Shown: piece by piece, positions 40,787 to 47,073 of the stretch
Position numbering within the stretch: the stretch's first letter is position 1
How the letters are laid out: each line of letters opens with the position of its first letter
Assembly: GCA_903831595.1 (NCBI GenBank)
Contig: CAIKXY010000001.1
Location: forward strand, 1 to 47,073
Length of the DNA: 47,073 bases
Source: an uncultured bacterium
GTDB taxonomy: Bacteria > Patescibacteriota > Minisyncoccia > Phycocordibacterales > GWA1-40-21
Reading direction: 5' to 3'
The notes under the pieces: generated by a model
Databases searched by the model: none
Seen by the model: only the letters and a program-made list of their open reading frames with translations
What the model was told of the DNA's origin: nothing
Position numbers and translations under genes: made by a program

Positions 40787-40859
40787 ATTTACAGAAAAAT
40801 ATGGAGACAAATGTCTCTTTTTTGTTATTAAAAAACTGATATCACTAAAAGGAGGATAT

Positions 40860-41492
40860 ATGAAAAAAATTCTTTTGGTTGTTTTTTTTGTATTTGTACT
40901 GACATCAATTTTGATGTCAGAGGAAAACATATTTATGATTGGATATGAAAGATATTGGTTTCCAAGAATAGATATTGTCCACGATACGCACCCAGATGAT
41001 TGGTTTCTTCCAAACGCTAGTGTTCCAGGTTCTGCTGGAACAACCTCATTGGGGGGTGAGTCTTCGTACTTAGCATTAGGAGTAAGGTATGAAGTGATAA
41101 AGGTGTTGCCGTATACAATAAATTTAAAGGGAGCAATACTAATTGGCGATATTACAAATTCTATGCAAAAAAACGCTAATGATCCAAGACCAGATCAAAT
41201 TGCTGCATTTGTATATTCAAACAATCATTACGGTTTTTATCTAGAAACTGGTTGCTCATATTATCTTTTTGATATAATTGGTATAGGAGCAAACGTTAGA
41301 TTTACTGGAATTTACTCAGAGTGGGGGTGGAGCAGATTTAGCTCCAACCAAGCTGTGGGGTCAAAGTGGGATTGGGACACATCATTTGGTCCAAATCTCA
41401 TTGTAAAAATTTGCAATAAACTAAAAATTGAAATCGGTTTGCAATTAAAGGACGGGAGGCCTTTAAATGCAAACATTATTTTTTGCGAGTAA
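40860..41492 (+). CDS. Secreted beta-rich protein, outer-membrane-like
   Basis: A 210-aa protein with a signal peptide (residues 1-20, MKKILLVVFFVFVLTSILMS) and alternating-hydrophobicity strands rich in Tyr/Trp/Gly (GYERYWFPRID, YLALGVRYEVIKVLPYTINLKGAILIGD, IGIGANVRFTGIYSEWGW), like small beta-barrels. The upstream in-frame start at 40728 lies before the promoter and is rejected; AGGAGGAT directly precedes 40860. Patescibacteria are thought to lack an outer membrane, so a barrel would be odd. It is an SD-type cassette with terminator 41500-41530. Confidence 0.7.
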   Translation: MKKILLVVFFVFVLTSILMSEENIFMIGYERYWFPRIDIVHDTHPDDWFLPNASVPGSAGTTSLGGESSYLALGVRYEVIKVLPYTINLKGAILIGDITNSMQKNANDPRPDQIAAFVYSNNHYGFYLETGCSYYLFDIIGIGANVRFTGIYSEWGWSRFSSNQAVGSKWDWDTSFGPNLIVKICNKLKIEIGLQLKDGRPLNANIIFCE

Positions 41493-41499
41493 GATAGCT

Positions 41500-41530
41500 A
41501 GGGCTTGATTAGAAATTCTAATCAAGCCCT
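41500..41530 (+). terminator. Terminator of the secreted 210-aa gene
   Basis: AGGGCTTGATTAG / CTAATCAAGCCCT, a 13-bp perfect stem with a 5-nt loop, followed by TATTTTATT. Confidence 0.88.
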
Positions 41531-41573
41531 TATTTTATTGAACTATTATGAGCAAAAATAATTTAATAAAAAA

Positions 41574-41603
41574 CCTCGCTACACCAATTAAGGCGCAGCG
41601 AGG
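41574..41603 (-). terminator. Terminator of the 253-aa gene
   Basis: CCTCGCT / AGCGAGG with a 16-nt loop; the minus strand continues with TTTTTTATT. Confidence 0.75.
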
Positions 41604-41610
41604 CGTTGTT

Positions 41611-42372
41611 TCAAAACGTATATGCAACTCCTGTTGATAGAGCGATATTTCCGCTTTGTTTTCTTGGATCACCACCATGCACAAGAGTAAGCGGATAAAC
41701 CACAACAATGTCAAGGATGTTCCAAGTTAAGTCTCTAAAAATTTTTTTTTGAAAAGCAGACTCTAGCTGCAAAGTTAGTAACTCATTAAATTGTTCTATT
41801 TTGCTGTTCCATTGTAGACTAAAAACAATGGGAGAATTTAAATCAAAAACACTAATCTGACGATACGGACTAATTGAAATTAATGATACAATCACACCTC
41901 CATTATTAAAATTATTTGCGTAGTGCAGATATCCAATTCCAATTGAAGAAATATACACACCATCAAACGAATCACTGAAACAGCTCAAATGAACATTATA
42001 TAACAATATTTTTTTACTAACTGTGTTTGTTATTGGTAACATATCAAAATATTTTACAAAAATATTCAGAGATACATTAGAGTCAATTGAAAATGCCTTA
42101 CCAATAAAAATGTCAGTTTCATCGATTGTGTCAGCGTTTTGATTAATGTTATTTAACCAAGAATGATGAGTAATTGAGAAGCCTATTGCCCCAGGTAATT
42201 TTAAATACATAGAAACTTCTGTATTTAGCCCATCACATGTGGTAAGACTTAAATAATCGTTAAAACATTTATTTCCAATACTAAATGATAATTGATTGTA
42301 TTGATCTGTGTTGGCAATTGATGCACTAACAATAACTAGTATTGCTATCAAAACATAAAATACACTTTTCAT
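41611..42372 (-). CDS. Secreted beta-rich protein ending in a C-terminal Phe
   Basis: A 253-aa protein with a signal peptide (about residues 1-20, MKSVFYVLIAILVIVSASIA) followed by many amphipathic strands and a last strand NIALSTGVAYTF. A terminal aromatic residue is the mark of BAM-assembled outer-membrane barrels, although that is only suggestive. AGGAGG abuts an ATG at 42378 with no spacing; the next ATG at 42372 has proper spacing and is chosen. Promoter: TTGACT (42491-42496), 16 nt, TAATTT (42469-42474). The leader contains a TGAGTC/GACTCA hairpin. Confidence 0.7.
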   Translation of the reverse strand: MKSVFYVLIAILVIVSASIANTDQYNQLSFSIGNKCFNDYLSLTTCDGLNTEVSMYLKLPGAIGFSITHHSWLNNINQNADTIDETDIFIGKAFSIDSNVSLNIFVKYFDMLPITNTVSKKILLYNVHLSCFSDSFDGVYISSIGIGYLHYANNFNNGGVIVSLISISPYRQISVFDLNSPIVFSLQWNSKIEQFNELLTLQLESAFQKKIFRDLTWNILDIVVVYPLTLVHGGDPRKQSGNIALSTGVAYTF

Positions 42373-42468
42373 TTGCATCCTCCTGTTTGTATAGTTATTG
42401 AATATTAGTAAAAAAATGAGTCCCTTGACTCAAGTTTGTTTTTGTAAGAGAACATAAAATCTTTAATT

Positions 42469-42496
42469 AAATTAGCATTAATAAAAAAAGAGTCAA
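42469..42496 (-). promoter_or_regulatory. Promoter of the 253-aa gene
   Basis: Minus strand: TTGACT (42491-42496), 16-nt spacer, TAATTT (42469-42474). The leader is about 90 nt. Confidence 0.6.
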
Positions 42497-42554
42497 GCAA
42501 TAACTTCACGTTAATTATTTTTGAAACTATGTCTGTTATTTTAAGTAATAAAAA

Positions 42555-42580
42555 TCCCCGCACTGTTTAAAGTGCGGGGA
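42555..42580 (-). terminator. Terminator of the GH17-like gene
   Basis: TCCCCGCACT / AGTGCGGGGA, a 10-bp stem with a 6-nt loop; TTTTTATT follows on the minus strand. Confidence 0.85.
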
Positions 42581-42587
42581 TGTAAAA

Positions 42588-44105
42588 CTATTCAAACTTT
42601 ATTTCATCAACAAAAATTTTAAAACTTCCTGAATTAAACCATTCATTGGTTACCCAACAAAATCCCCCAATAACATTTGAAAGGTCTTTACCTTTCAAGT
42701 CAATTGAGTATTTCTTCCACTCTTTTGTAAGTGTGACAACATGCATTATCTTTTCAAAAGAGTCATGATAGGGAAGCGATGGATCAAATATGCCCCCACT
42801 TTTAAATAGTGATACCTCACCACCATTCTCTCCTCTAGCCCAAAAAGTAAGTGCAGTAGCGCCATCTTTAATTTTATAACCAGGATATTTACCCCAGTTA
42901 TTAGATGGAAATTGCAGGTATAATCCTGACCACATATAGATTGAAAACTGACGATTGGGCGATTTACTATCACTTAAAAGTTTTGGATCGGTATACGAGA
43001 TGCAAATGCATGTCTTTCCTGAGTGAGGATTAACATTGCAATTGCTATCTACTTTGACAGCATTTGTATTTCCAATATACCCTGAAGGAAAGAAGTTGTT
43101 TTGATAATCTTTCGCGTCATCATAAATATAGAATGGTACTGAAATTTCTGTTGCGTAGAAAGGTCTGCCCATCAAATTTTCTGGTAATTCTGGAACAAGT
43201 TTTTTAATCTTTGGCTTTATATTTCCATTTGATTCATAAAGCCCCCAGCAGGCGCCAACCTTACCTTCAAACTTTTCTTTCCAAGCTTCATCAAAAACTT
43301 CAAAATATAAATATTTGATATTGTTTGACTCAGCAAGTTTAGTGAATTCTTTGAAAAACCTCGCTTGATTTTCCTCAGATGGCACCGCATCCCGATTTGT
43401 TTTTCCATCAGATGGCCACCCAGTCTCTCCAATCATAATTTCTTTGCCAGGAAAATATTTTGAAATATTGAAGAAAGAGTCAATAACGTATTGAGCACCA
43501 TTTTCAATGGAGACGCCTTCCCAATAAGAGTATATGTGAAGCATAATTATATTCACTGACTCCGCTACTTTTGGGTGATCTAGCATAACGCCACCTATTT
43601 CCGCGTAAGCAATTTTAAAACTCGGAATATCTTTTGTTCGTTCTTTTACTTCGTTGATATAAGCAATGAGCTCGTCCTCGCTTAAATCTTTACGTAAAAG
43701 AACTTCGCTTCCAACAATCATTGCTCTTAGACTCTTGTGCCTTTCGTGAGTAATTTTGATGCCGGCTTCAATTTCTTTTCTGTTATCTTCTTTATTCTTA
43801 CCCAACCAAATCCCCAAATAACACTCCATACCAATCTGATCACAAATTTCTGGTATGTATCCTGGAGTTTGTCCTGAACCATATGTTCTGATAACCCCCG
43901 TCAAGTTCGATATAAATTTTATATCTTCTTCCATTTCTTTACGGCACGGAAATATCCCAATGTCTGGATCATGATTAGCACGAAACGGCCCATAACAAAT
44001 TCCAGAGAGTTTACCGTCTGATGCTTCCAGTCTGGTTGGAATGTTCCAATCGATTGATAGCATCAAACAAAACGCTAGTACTACCATTTGCAATATCTTT
44101 TTCAT
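42588..44105 (-). CDS. Secreted GH17-like beta-1,3-glucanase with C-terminal carbohydrate-binding-like domain
   Basis: A 505-aa secreted enzyme. A signal peptide (about residues 1-29) precedes a TIM-barrel resembling glycoside hydrolase family 17: GICYGPFR, RTYGSG, AMIVGSEVLLR (acid/base Glu134), NIIMLHIYSYWEG and MIGETGWPS (nucleophile Glu227). From about residue 320 a beta-rich domain (LTFWARGENGGEVSLF, WKKYSIDLKGKDL) looks like a carbohydrate-binding module. It would cut laminarin-type glucan or host polysaccharide. It is an SD-type unit (AAGGAGG) whose promoter and leader are homologous to those of the ClpP-like gene. Confidence 0.85.
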   Translation of the reverse strand: MKKILQMVVLAFCLMLSIDWNIPTRLEASDGKLSGICYGPFRANHDPDIGIFPCRKEMEEDIKFISNLTGVIRTYGSGQTPGYIPEICDQIGMECYLGIWLGKNKEDNRKEIEAGIKITHERHKSLRAMIVGSEVLLRKDLSEDELIAYINEVKERTKDIPSFKIAYAEIGGVMLDHPKVAESVNIIMLHIYSYWEGVSIENGAQYVIDSFFNISKYFPGKEIMIGETGWPSDGKTNRDAVPSEENQARFFKEFTKLAESNNIKYLYFEVFDEAWKEKFEGKVGACWGLYESNGNIKPKIKKLVPELPENLMGRPFYATEISVPFYIYDDAKDYQNNFFPSGYIGNTNAVKVDSNCNVNPHSGKTCICISYTDPKLLSDSKSPNRQFSIYMWSGLYLQFPSNNWGKYPGYKIKDGATALTFWARGENGGEVSLFKSGGIFDPSLPYHDSFEKIMHVVTLTKEWKKYSIDLKGKDLSNVIGGFCWVTNEWFNSGSFKIFVDEIKFE

Positions 44106-44123
44106 ACTTCCTCCTTAAAACAG

Positions 44124-44211
44124 ATTTTTTAAAGATCAATAAAAAGAGCGTGGATTAATTCCACATTGTATTTTCTAACAACACTGTAGATTATTATTAC
44201 TATATAGTCAA
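44124..44211 (-). promoter_or_regulatory. Promoter and leader homologous to that of the ClpP-like gene
   Basis: Minus strand: TTGACT (44206-44211), 17-nt spacer, TACAGT (44183-44188), then the hairpin GTGGATTAATTCCAC (44150-44164) and the 19-nt block ATTTTTTAAAGATCAATAA (44124-44142) that is identical at 39090-39108. Confidence 0.75.
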
Positions 44212-44287
44212 GTCTAAAATCTTTGCACAAAATTGATAAAAAAATTTATACTTGTTTATGTTCTCAACTATATGATAAGATTCAAAA

Positions 44288-44887
44288 ATGATTAAAACAA
44301 TTATTTTTGATATTGGTGGAGTTATTACAAATTACGATTTTGATACATTATATTCAAATTTTGCCGAAAGATTGGGAGTTCCAACCAAATTTATAACAGA
44401 ATATATTGATAAAAATATTGACGATATATTTTGTGGTAAAAATAATTGGAAAGATTTTGAAAATGAAATTATTAAAGTTGGAGCTGACTCAAAACTAGAT
44501 ATTAAAAAAATTTGGATAGAAGAAGGATTAAAATCGGTTAGTGTAAATAAAGAGTTGCTCCAGATAATAGAAAAATTGAGCAAAAAATATTCAACAGGAA
44601 TATTATCAAATGTTTCTGAAGCCCGAGCATTTATAGATAAAAAATTAAAACTTTACGATAAAGTTAATTATAGAGTATTGTCTTACGAGGAATTTGTTCA
44701 AAAACCTGACCCAGCTTTTTACAAAAAGGCTTTATCAATTGCTCATGTAAAGCCAAACGAGGCCGTTTTCATTGATGATACAAAAGAGCTAATTTTTGCC
44801 GCAAAAAAAATAGGTATAAATGGTATTGTCTATTTAAATAATAATGATTTGATAGAAAACCTTAGAAAACTTGGAGTTGAAATATAA
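44288..44887 (+). CDS. HAD-superfamily hydrolase, subfamily IA (YihX-like)
   Basis: A 199-aa phosphatase-type protein. Motif I is FDIGGVI with nucleophile Asp8 (the second Asp is Gly, as common in YihX-like members). Motif II is ILSNVSE, the Lys motif KPDPAFYKKAL and motif III FIDDTKELIFAAKKIGING. The cap is helical (about 15-80). The substrate is unknown. There is no SD, and TATGAT lies 11 nt before the ATG, so it is a core-type gene between cassette genes. Confidence 0.9.
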   Translation: MIKTIIFDIGGVITNYDFDTLYSNFAERLGVPTKFITEYIDKNIDDIFCGKNNWKDFENEIIKVGADSKLDIKKIWIEEGLKSVSVNKELLQIIEKLSKKYSTGILSNVSEARAFIDKKLKLYDKVNYRVLSYEEFVQKPDPAFYKKALSIAHVKPNEAVFIDDTKELIFAAKKIGINGIVYLNNNDLIENLRKLGVEI

Positions 44888-44970
44888 TAAAAATATTATA
44901 TTTTTCGGCAATATTTTTTTAATAAAGTTTGAAATTAATTAAAAGGGGAGTTGATATTGAAATAAAAAAA

Positions 44971-45004
44971 TACCCCGCGCCTATTTTATAGGACACGGGG
45001 TTTT
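44971..45004 (-). terminator. Terminator of the 75-aa gene
   Basis: ACCCCG / CGGGGT outer stem with an inner CTAT/ATAG stem; a long T-run follows on the minus strand. Confidence 0.75.
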
Positions 45005-45009
45005 AAACA

Positions 45010-45237
45010 TTAAATCTTTATCTCCTCTGATATCTCCGGCTGAATGACTTTAACGAGCCGAATATTAAATATCTTTGAGGAAAATGGACTGCCCGAGCAC
45101 TTCATTTTTTCTTCTAGCTGTTTGCTAATCTCTGCTACTTTACAAACTGCTTCCTTATCTGTTTTTGCTTCAATGTCGCGTGTCAACTTTCCAGCCAGTT
45201 TTGATTCAGAATAGCTATATTCTAGTCTGTATTTCAT
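45010..45237 (-). CDS. 75-aa protein of unknown function
   Basis: Not recognised. It starts MKYRLEYSYSESKLAGKLTRDIEAKTDKEAVCKVAEISKQL, which suggests a small alpha/beta fold (strand, helix), and ends with an acidic strand. It is an SD-type cassette: TTGACA (45342-45347), 16 nt, TAATAT (45320-45325), leader hairpin GAAATTAATTTC, SD AAAGGAGG, and a terminator right after the stop. Confidence 0.65.
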   Translation of the reverse strand: MKYRLEYSYSESKLAGKLTRDIEAKTDKEAVCKVAEISKQLEEKMKCSGSPFSSKIFNIRLVKVIQPEISEEIKI

Positions 45238-45319
45238 ATTTAAATCCTCCTTTTTTCAAATTTAAATTTTATAATTAAAACAAAACAAGAAATTAATTTC
45301 TCGCTTTTAATCTAAAAAT

Positions 45320-45347
45320 ATATTATCAGCAATATGCGCCCTGTCAA
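45320..45347 (-). promoter_or_regulatory. Promoter of the 75-aa gene
   Basis: Minus strand: TTGACA (45342-45347), 16-nt spacer, TAATAT (45320-45325). Confidence 0.65.
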
Positions 45348-45377
45348 TGTGATAAAAAAATTGAATTTTGTATAAAA

Positions 45378-45432
45378 AAACAAGCCTGTTCACCCCTACC
45401 ACTTTAGTGATCTGAATGAACAGGACTGTTTT
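45378..45432 (-). terminator. Terminator of the 146-aa gene
   Basis: CCTGTTCA (45385-45392) / TGAACAGG (45417-45424) with an inner CACT/AGTG stem; TTTTTTT follows on the minus strand. Confidence 0.75.
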
Positions 45433-45441
45433 GATAATACA

Positions 45442-45882
45442 CTAGACAATTACAATTGACGGGCTATCGTCATGCCAGCCAACATTGAGCCAAATACTGC
45501 CCCAATCCCACTTAATACCGTTCCAGTGGAGATAGCGGGTACAAAGCCGACCGCTCAGGTCGATATATATCGTTCCCCAAAAAAAGATGCATTTTCCTTT
45601 GAATTCCTCGGGAATGAGGTTTTGGTTATTCAAAAGGTATTCCAGCACATTGGCAGGTAGCACGCCCTTTTTTATCATTTTCTTACGAAGTTCATTTCCT
45701 TCAATACCTCCTTTCTTCTGTTTTTTGACCAAAAAAAGTTTTGTTCGAGTGAAGTCAAGCTTGTATTGACCTTTCACTCTATTCTGCAACTGCTCACTCT
45801 TGGGAAGAACCGACCAACCCAATGGGACGAATGGCATTTCGTTGCAGTTGACGATATTCTCAAATACCTTTTCACTTTTCAT
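45442..45882 (-). CDS. 146-aa protein with a C-terminal Trp-rich domain
   Basis: Function unknown. The C-terminal half (NVLEYLLNNQNLIPEEFKGKCIFFWGTIYIDLSGRLCTRYLHWNGIKWDWGSIWL) resembles an uncharacterised family that recurs in CPR and other metagenomic genomes, from memory. The N-terminal half is basic. The ATG at 45882 is chosen over 45909 because AAGGAGG lies 7 nt before it. A leader hairpin (TGGCA/TGCCA) and a weaker promoter (TTGCTA...TTTATA) precede it; a terminator follows. Confidence 0.65.
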   Translation of the reverse strand: MKSEKVFENIVNCNEMPFVPLGWSVLPKSEQLQNRVKGQYKLDFTRTKLFLVKKQKKGGIEGNELRKKMIKKGVLPANVLEYLLNNQNLIPEEFKGKCIFFWGTIYIDLSGRLCTRYLHWNGIKWDWGSIWLNVGWHDDSPSIVIV

Positions 45883-46094
45883 AGTAGGCCTCCTTTTACT
45901 TTTTGGCACAATGTTATCTTTGCCACAGTAGAAAATTTTATATATAAATAAAAAACTATCTGCTGTAGCAAAAATATGTAATATATAAAAGAACTATTAA
46001 ATATATAATAAACCTTAATTTAATCTTTGTCAAACCATGCTCCAGAGACAGGACTTCTTCCATTATATGGACTGTATACCTTTTAAAAACGAGA

Positions 46095-46185
46095 CAGGGA
46101 ATCGACCCTTACAGGGTCAGTACCCCGATTGGATATTTTGTTTCGTTATGCTCACAAAATATACTCAATCGGGCTTCGATCCCTG
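46095..46185. other. 91-nt three-way-junction inverted-repeat element
   Basis: The closing stem CAGGGA-TCGA (46095-46105, one bulge) pairs with TCGA-TCCCTG (46176-46185). Inside are a small hairpin ACCC/GGGT (46105-46117) and a long arm CCCGATTG/CAATCGGG (46124-46131 with 46166-46173) extended by TATTTTG/CAAAATA (46134-46140 with 46155-46161). One arm resembles a tRNA T-arm read on the minus strand, but no complete tRNA fits. It could be a structured RNA or a folded single-strand recombination site. Confidence 0.5.
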
Positions 46186-46186
46186 A

Positions 46187-46375
46187 CATAAGCAAAGACT
46201 TTTGCTTATTTCTCCGGAGCCTAAAAATCAAAAAGACCCAAACAATGGGTCTAATGATTTTTGGCTCGCCCTTCTCCAAGACTTTCGAACATTTGACTGG
46301 GCTGACGAATACAAGTATCCGACCGTCGTTCTCTCCCAAATGAACCAACTGCTGGCCGAATGCAAAGAGGGATAA
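46187..46375 (+). pseudogene. C-terminal remnant of a higher-GC coding sequence
   Basis: An open frame of 62 codons without any start, running from an in-frame TGA to TAA. The part NDFWLALLQDFRTFDWADE and KYPTVVLSQMNQLLAECKEG reads like a genuine protein C-terminus, with C/G-rich third positions quite unlike the AT-rich host genes. The parent family is not recognised. Its 5' part contains two hairpins, AAGCAAA/TTTTGCTT and a long one at 46218-46266. It may instead be non-coding structured sequence. Confidence 0.35.
46218..46266. other. 18-bp interrupted hairpin
   Basis: AGCC/GGCT, AAAAATCA/TGATTTTT and AGACCC/GGGTCT stack with a single bulged T and a small A-rich internal loop; the apical loop is 7 nt. 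There is no simple terminator context, as it lies inside the higher-GC island. Confidence 0.5.
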
Positions 46376-46487
46376 CCCCAATTTGCCACTTGTTTGCCCC
46401 TGTGGCGAGCGGTTGAGTCGGAGTTAGAGATTTGCACCGATCAGAAACCCTGAACCGAACGTAAACCATTTTTGCGACCGTAATGAG

Positions 46488-46518
46488 ATTTGCTTAAGTT
46501 AAGCAATGTTAAGCAAAT
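46488..46518. repeat. Inverted repeat ATTTGCTTAA ... TTAAGCAAAT
   Basis: 10-bp perfect arms (46488-46497 and 46509-46518) with a third TTAAGCAA between them, so direct copies GTTAAGCAA also exist. It lies at the right edge of the higher-GC island, just before the partial gene. Confidence 0.5.
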
Positions 46519-46529
46519 ATGACCGATTT

Positions 46530-47073
46530 CTAATTTGCTAACAAATCGCAAATTTGAAGATATCTATCAAATAACTTTCTACACATCTCCTTGTTACCAA
46601 TCTCGGCATAGACCTTGATCATGTTTTCAAAACCTCCATGACCAGTATTTTTATATAGGTGATGCACACCCTCCATTTTCATTTTTGGATTATCAAGCAC
46701 AATCGCTAAGCCTAAGTGGAAATATCTGGAATTAGAAGTAAAAAAGTCTGTATTTGGGTAGTTATTATTCTTAAGCAGATTAATAAACAAGGAAATGTTA
46801 CCGCATAATTCTTGGGTTTTAATTAATAAGGCATTCCATGATGACTTCTCAGTCAAAACAATATTATTTTTATAATTTGAAAGTTTTTTATAAAGCCCTC
46901 GAATTTTAGCAGGAGTATTTGCTTTTTTGATGTTTGTTGTAAAGATCTGCTCTAGCTTTGGGTCATATTTATATCCATTCTCTTCTGGCTTTTCTATGGC
47001 CACATTGGCATTTTTATTGAATTTCTTACAAAAATCTAGGTAGCGTTCTTTAAGTTCACGGAAATCTGAATCA
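46530..47073 (-). CDS. Helical protein of unknown function, 5' end outside the window
   Basis: The frame is open to the right edge of the window (DSDFRELKERYLDFCKKFNKN...), so the gene is partial; an internal GTG at 47003 is not needed as start. At least 180 residues are seen. The sequence is helical with repeated helix-turn-helix spacing (FHLGLAIVLDNPKMKMEGVHHLYK, FENMIKVYAEIGNKEMCRKLF) that recalls TPR-like repeats, without a sure match. It lies just right of the higher-GC island and has no visible terminator. Confidence 0.6.
   Translation of the reverse strand, partial: DSDFRELKERYLDFCKKFNKNANVAIEKPEENGYKYDPKLEQIFTTNIKKANTPAKIRGLYKKLSNYKNNIVLTEKSSWNALLIKTQELCGNISLFINLLKNNNYPNTDFFTSNSRYFHLGLAIVLDNPKMKMEGVHHLYKNTGHGGFENMIKVYAEIGNKEMCRKLFDRYLQICDLLAN

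Noticed and set aside
40728-40859. N-terminal extension of the secreted 210-aa protein
   Set aside because: It precedes the promoter (40759-40786) and the AGGAGG site; the signal peptide starts at 40860.
46109-46469. Three overlapping minus-strand frames of 69-90 codons
   Set aside because: They overlap one another in different frames over the hairpin-rich island, have no SD or leaderless promoter, and the plus-strand frame ending at 46375 has more protein-like composition.
1-47073. CRISPR array
   Set aside because: No regularly spaced direct repeats of 24-40 nt were seen, and no cas gene is present.

Overview
The window looks like a chromosomal piece of a Patescibacteria (CPR) genome, most likely Parcubacteria/Paceibacteria. 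The DNA is very AT-rich. The conserved genes are compact forms of CPR housekeeping genes: a short ProRS, a MurF-like ligase without its N-terminal domain, a 91-residue MreD-like protein, an RNAP-delta-like HARE-HTH protein, a protein resembling the CPR family DUF8128, MltG, and a B3/B4 tRNA-binding protein. The tRNA gene encodes no CCA. Lineage is inferred from gene content; no 16S rRNA gene is present.

Layout. 1-10.3 kb: holB-like, frr, a small metallopeptidase, rseP and proS, then the elongation module mreB-mreC-mreD-mrdA, greA and lysS. 10.4-15.2 kb: a division module under a probable MraZ-box promoter (mraZ-rsmH-ftsL-like-ftsI-murF-like). 15.2-18.4 kb: small genes, a methyltransferase, tRNA-Glu(CUC) and yqeY. 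18.5-29.0 kb: rmuC, leuS with a large insertion, a sigma-region-4/HARE regulator, the DUF8128-like protein, mltG, a DEDDy exonuclease, truB and typA. 29.1-29.6 kb: an abundant-looking, strongly structured RNA of about 393 nt that I could not identify. 29.6-38.5 kb: envelope genes (flippase, truncated glycosyltransferase joined to a peptidoglycan-binding remnant, CAP protein, ferric-reductase-like flavocytochrome with a cytochrome b5, CDF transporter), a P-loop kinase and a zinc ribbon. 38.5-47 kb: accessory genes (ClpP-like protease, two secreted beta-rich proteins, a GH17-like glucanase, orphan small proteins), a structured higher-GC island, and a partial gene at the right edge.

The main pattern is the coexistence of two gene-expression architectures. 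Core genes have no visible Shine-Dalgarno sequence, and several have a -10 hexamer 6-7 nt before the ATG, as expected for leaderless transcripts. Interspersed are about a dozen mostly single-gene units. Most have a consensus promoter (TTGACA/T, 16-18 nt, TAnnnT), many have a leader hairpin, all have a strong AGGAGG-like site, and nearly all have an immediate intrinsic terminator. Two of them, with unrelated products (ClpP-like and GH17-like), share a homologous promoter and leader of about 120 bp. One encodes only 26 residues behind a leader that can sequester its SD in a 12-bp helix with pseudoknot potential. These units look like an imported or mobile small-gene repertoire, and they are the best candidate here for something undescribed.
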